From the NCBI GenBank assembly GCA_014800245.1, contig JAAVGM010000029.1, positions 1-36,566 of the forward strand: a stretch of 36,566 nt of DNA, given 5' to 3'. The notes below the pieces were generated by a model that saw only the letters and a program-made list of their open reading frames with translations, did no database searches and had not been told where the DNA came from. Each line of letters opens with the position of its first letter. Position 1 is the first letter of the stretch. Of this stretch, positions 36,429 to 36,566 are shown in pieces. The DNA comes from Bacteroidales bacterium. Lineage in GTDB: Bacteria; Bacteroidota; Bacteroidia; Bacteroidales; Muribaculaceae. Position numbers and translations under genes: made by a program.

Positions 36429-36462
36429 AATCCGCCCCATTCGGAAGCGAATGGAGCGGATT
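36429..36462 (-). terminator. Hairpin after the partial OM protein gene
   Basis: Fifteen-nt arms starting AATCCGC and ending GCGGATT (36429-36443 and 36448-36462) pair with a single mismatch around GAAG. It lies 32 nt after the stop of the partial gene. There is no strong U-run, so it is a likely but not certain terminator. Confidence 0.6.
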
Positions 36463-36493
36463 TTCATATGTATGAGACCACTGAAATTTGCGC

Positions 36494-36566
36494 TTAGAAA
36501 GTATATTTTACCCCTACAGATAGTGTGATAGTCTTTCTCACCCAACCCTCTTTCAGGAATGGATAG
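36494..36566 (-). CDS. 3' end of another outer-membrane barrel protein (partial)
   Basis: The last 23 codons of a minus-strand gene enter from the window edge and stop with TAA at 36496-36494. The peptide ends RKTITLSVGVKYTF, an amphipathic final beta strand with terminal Phe, the hallmark of outer-membrane barrels assembled by BAM. The start lies outside the window. A short overlapping frame (36303-36545) is not a gene. Confidence 0.65.
   Translation of the reverse strand, partial: YPFLKEGWVRKTITLSVGVKYTF

Noticed and set aside
36303..36545. 80-aa minus-strand frame at the window end
   Set aside because: It overlaps the better supported barrel C terminus in another frame and includes the terminator hairpin.

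Overview
The window comes from a Bacteroidota chromosome, most likely a gut-type member of the Bacteroidales. The evidence is the promoter style (-33 TTTG and -7 TAnnTTTG boxes), the absence of strong Shine-Dalgarno sequences, a large PurL, a Bacteroides-type long PurF, and outer-membrane barrels of Bacteroidota type. I cannot name the genus from sequence alone. No rRNA, tRNA, transposase, phage gene or CRISPR array was seen.

Layout. 1-3300: a transmembrane TPR/HTH regulator and rmuC, both on the minus strand. 3408-25011: a continuous minus-strand run of sixteen nucleotide-biosynthesis genes. In transcription order it reads pyrC-pyrK-pyrD-pyrF-pyrE-pyrB, then purE-purL-purM-purH-purD-purB-purA-guaB-guaA, then purF. 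25254-29651: carA and carB on the plus strand, diverging from pyrC. 29742-32829: a membrane acyltransferase (minus) and an AspT/YidE-type transporter (plus). 32857-36566: a minus-strand group of outer-membrane barrel proteins, the last one cut by the window edge.

Together carAB, pyrB, pyrC, pyrDK, pyrE and pyrF give the whole route from bicarbonate and glutamine to UMP. The purine block covers most steps from PRPP to IMP and both branches to AMP and GMP. GAR transformylase (purN or purT), purC and purK are not in the window. The segmentation suggests at least three transcription units: a pyr unit from the pyrC/carA divergent promoter region; a pur/gua unit from a strong promoter before purE; and purF behind a strong hairpin after guaA.

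The most unusual features are regulatory or architectural. (1) Tandem arrays of a 10-bp unit (consensus TCATGATTNA, each with a TCATGA palindrome) sit in three gaps of the cluster, and a different 10-bp array (CAGTACTTTT) sits at the window start. (2) The purE leader of about 230 nt has a palindrome over the probable transcription start, a 29-codon upstream ORF and a textbook intrinsic terminator, which looks like attenuation control. (3) PyrB carries a C-terminal four-cysteine zinc domain like that of PyrI, but no nucleotide-binding regulatory domain is present. (4) Several pyr genes look more clostridial than Bacteroidales-like (short type I PyrC, short PyrF), which suggests acquisition of the pyr block.
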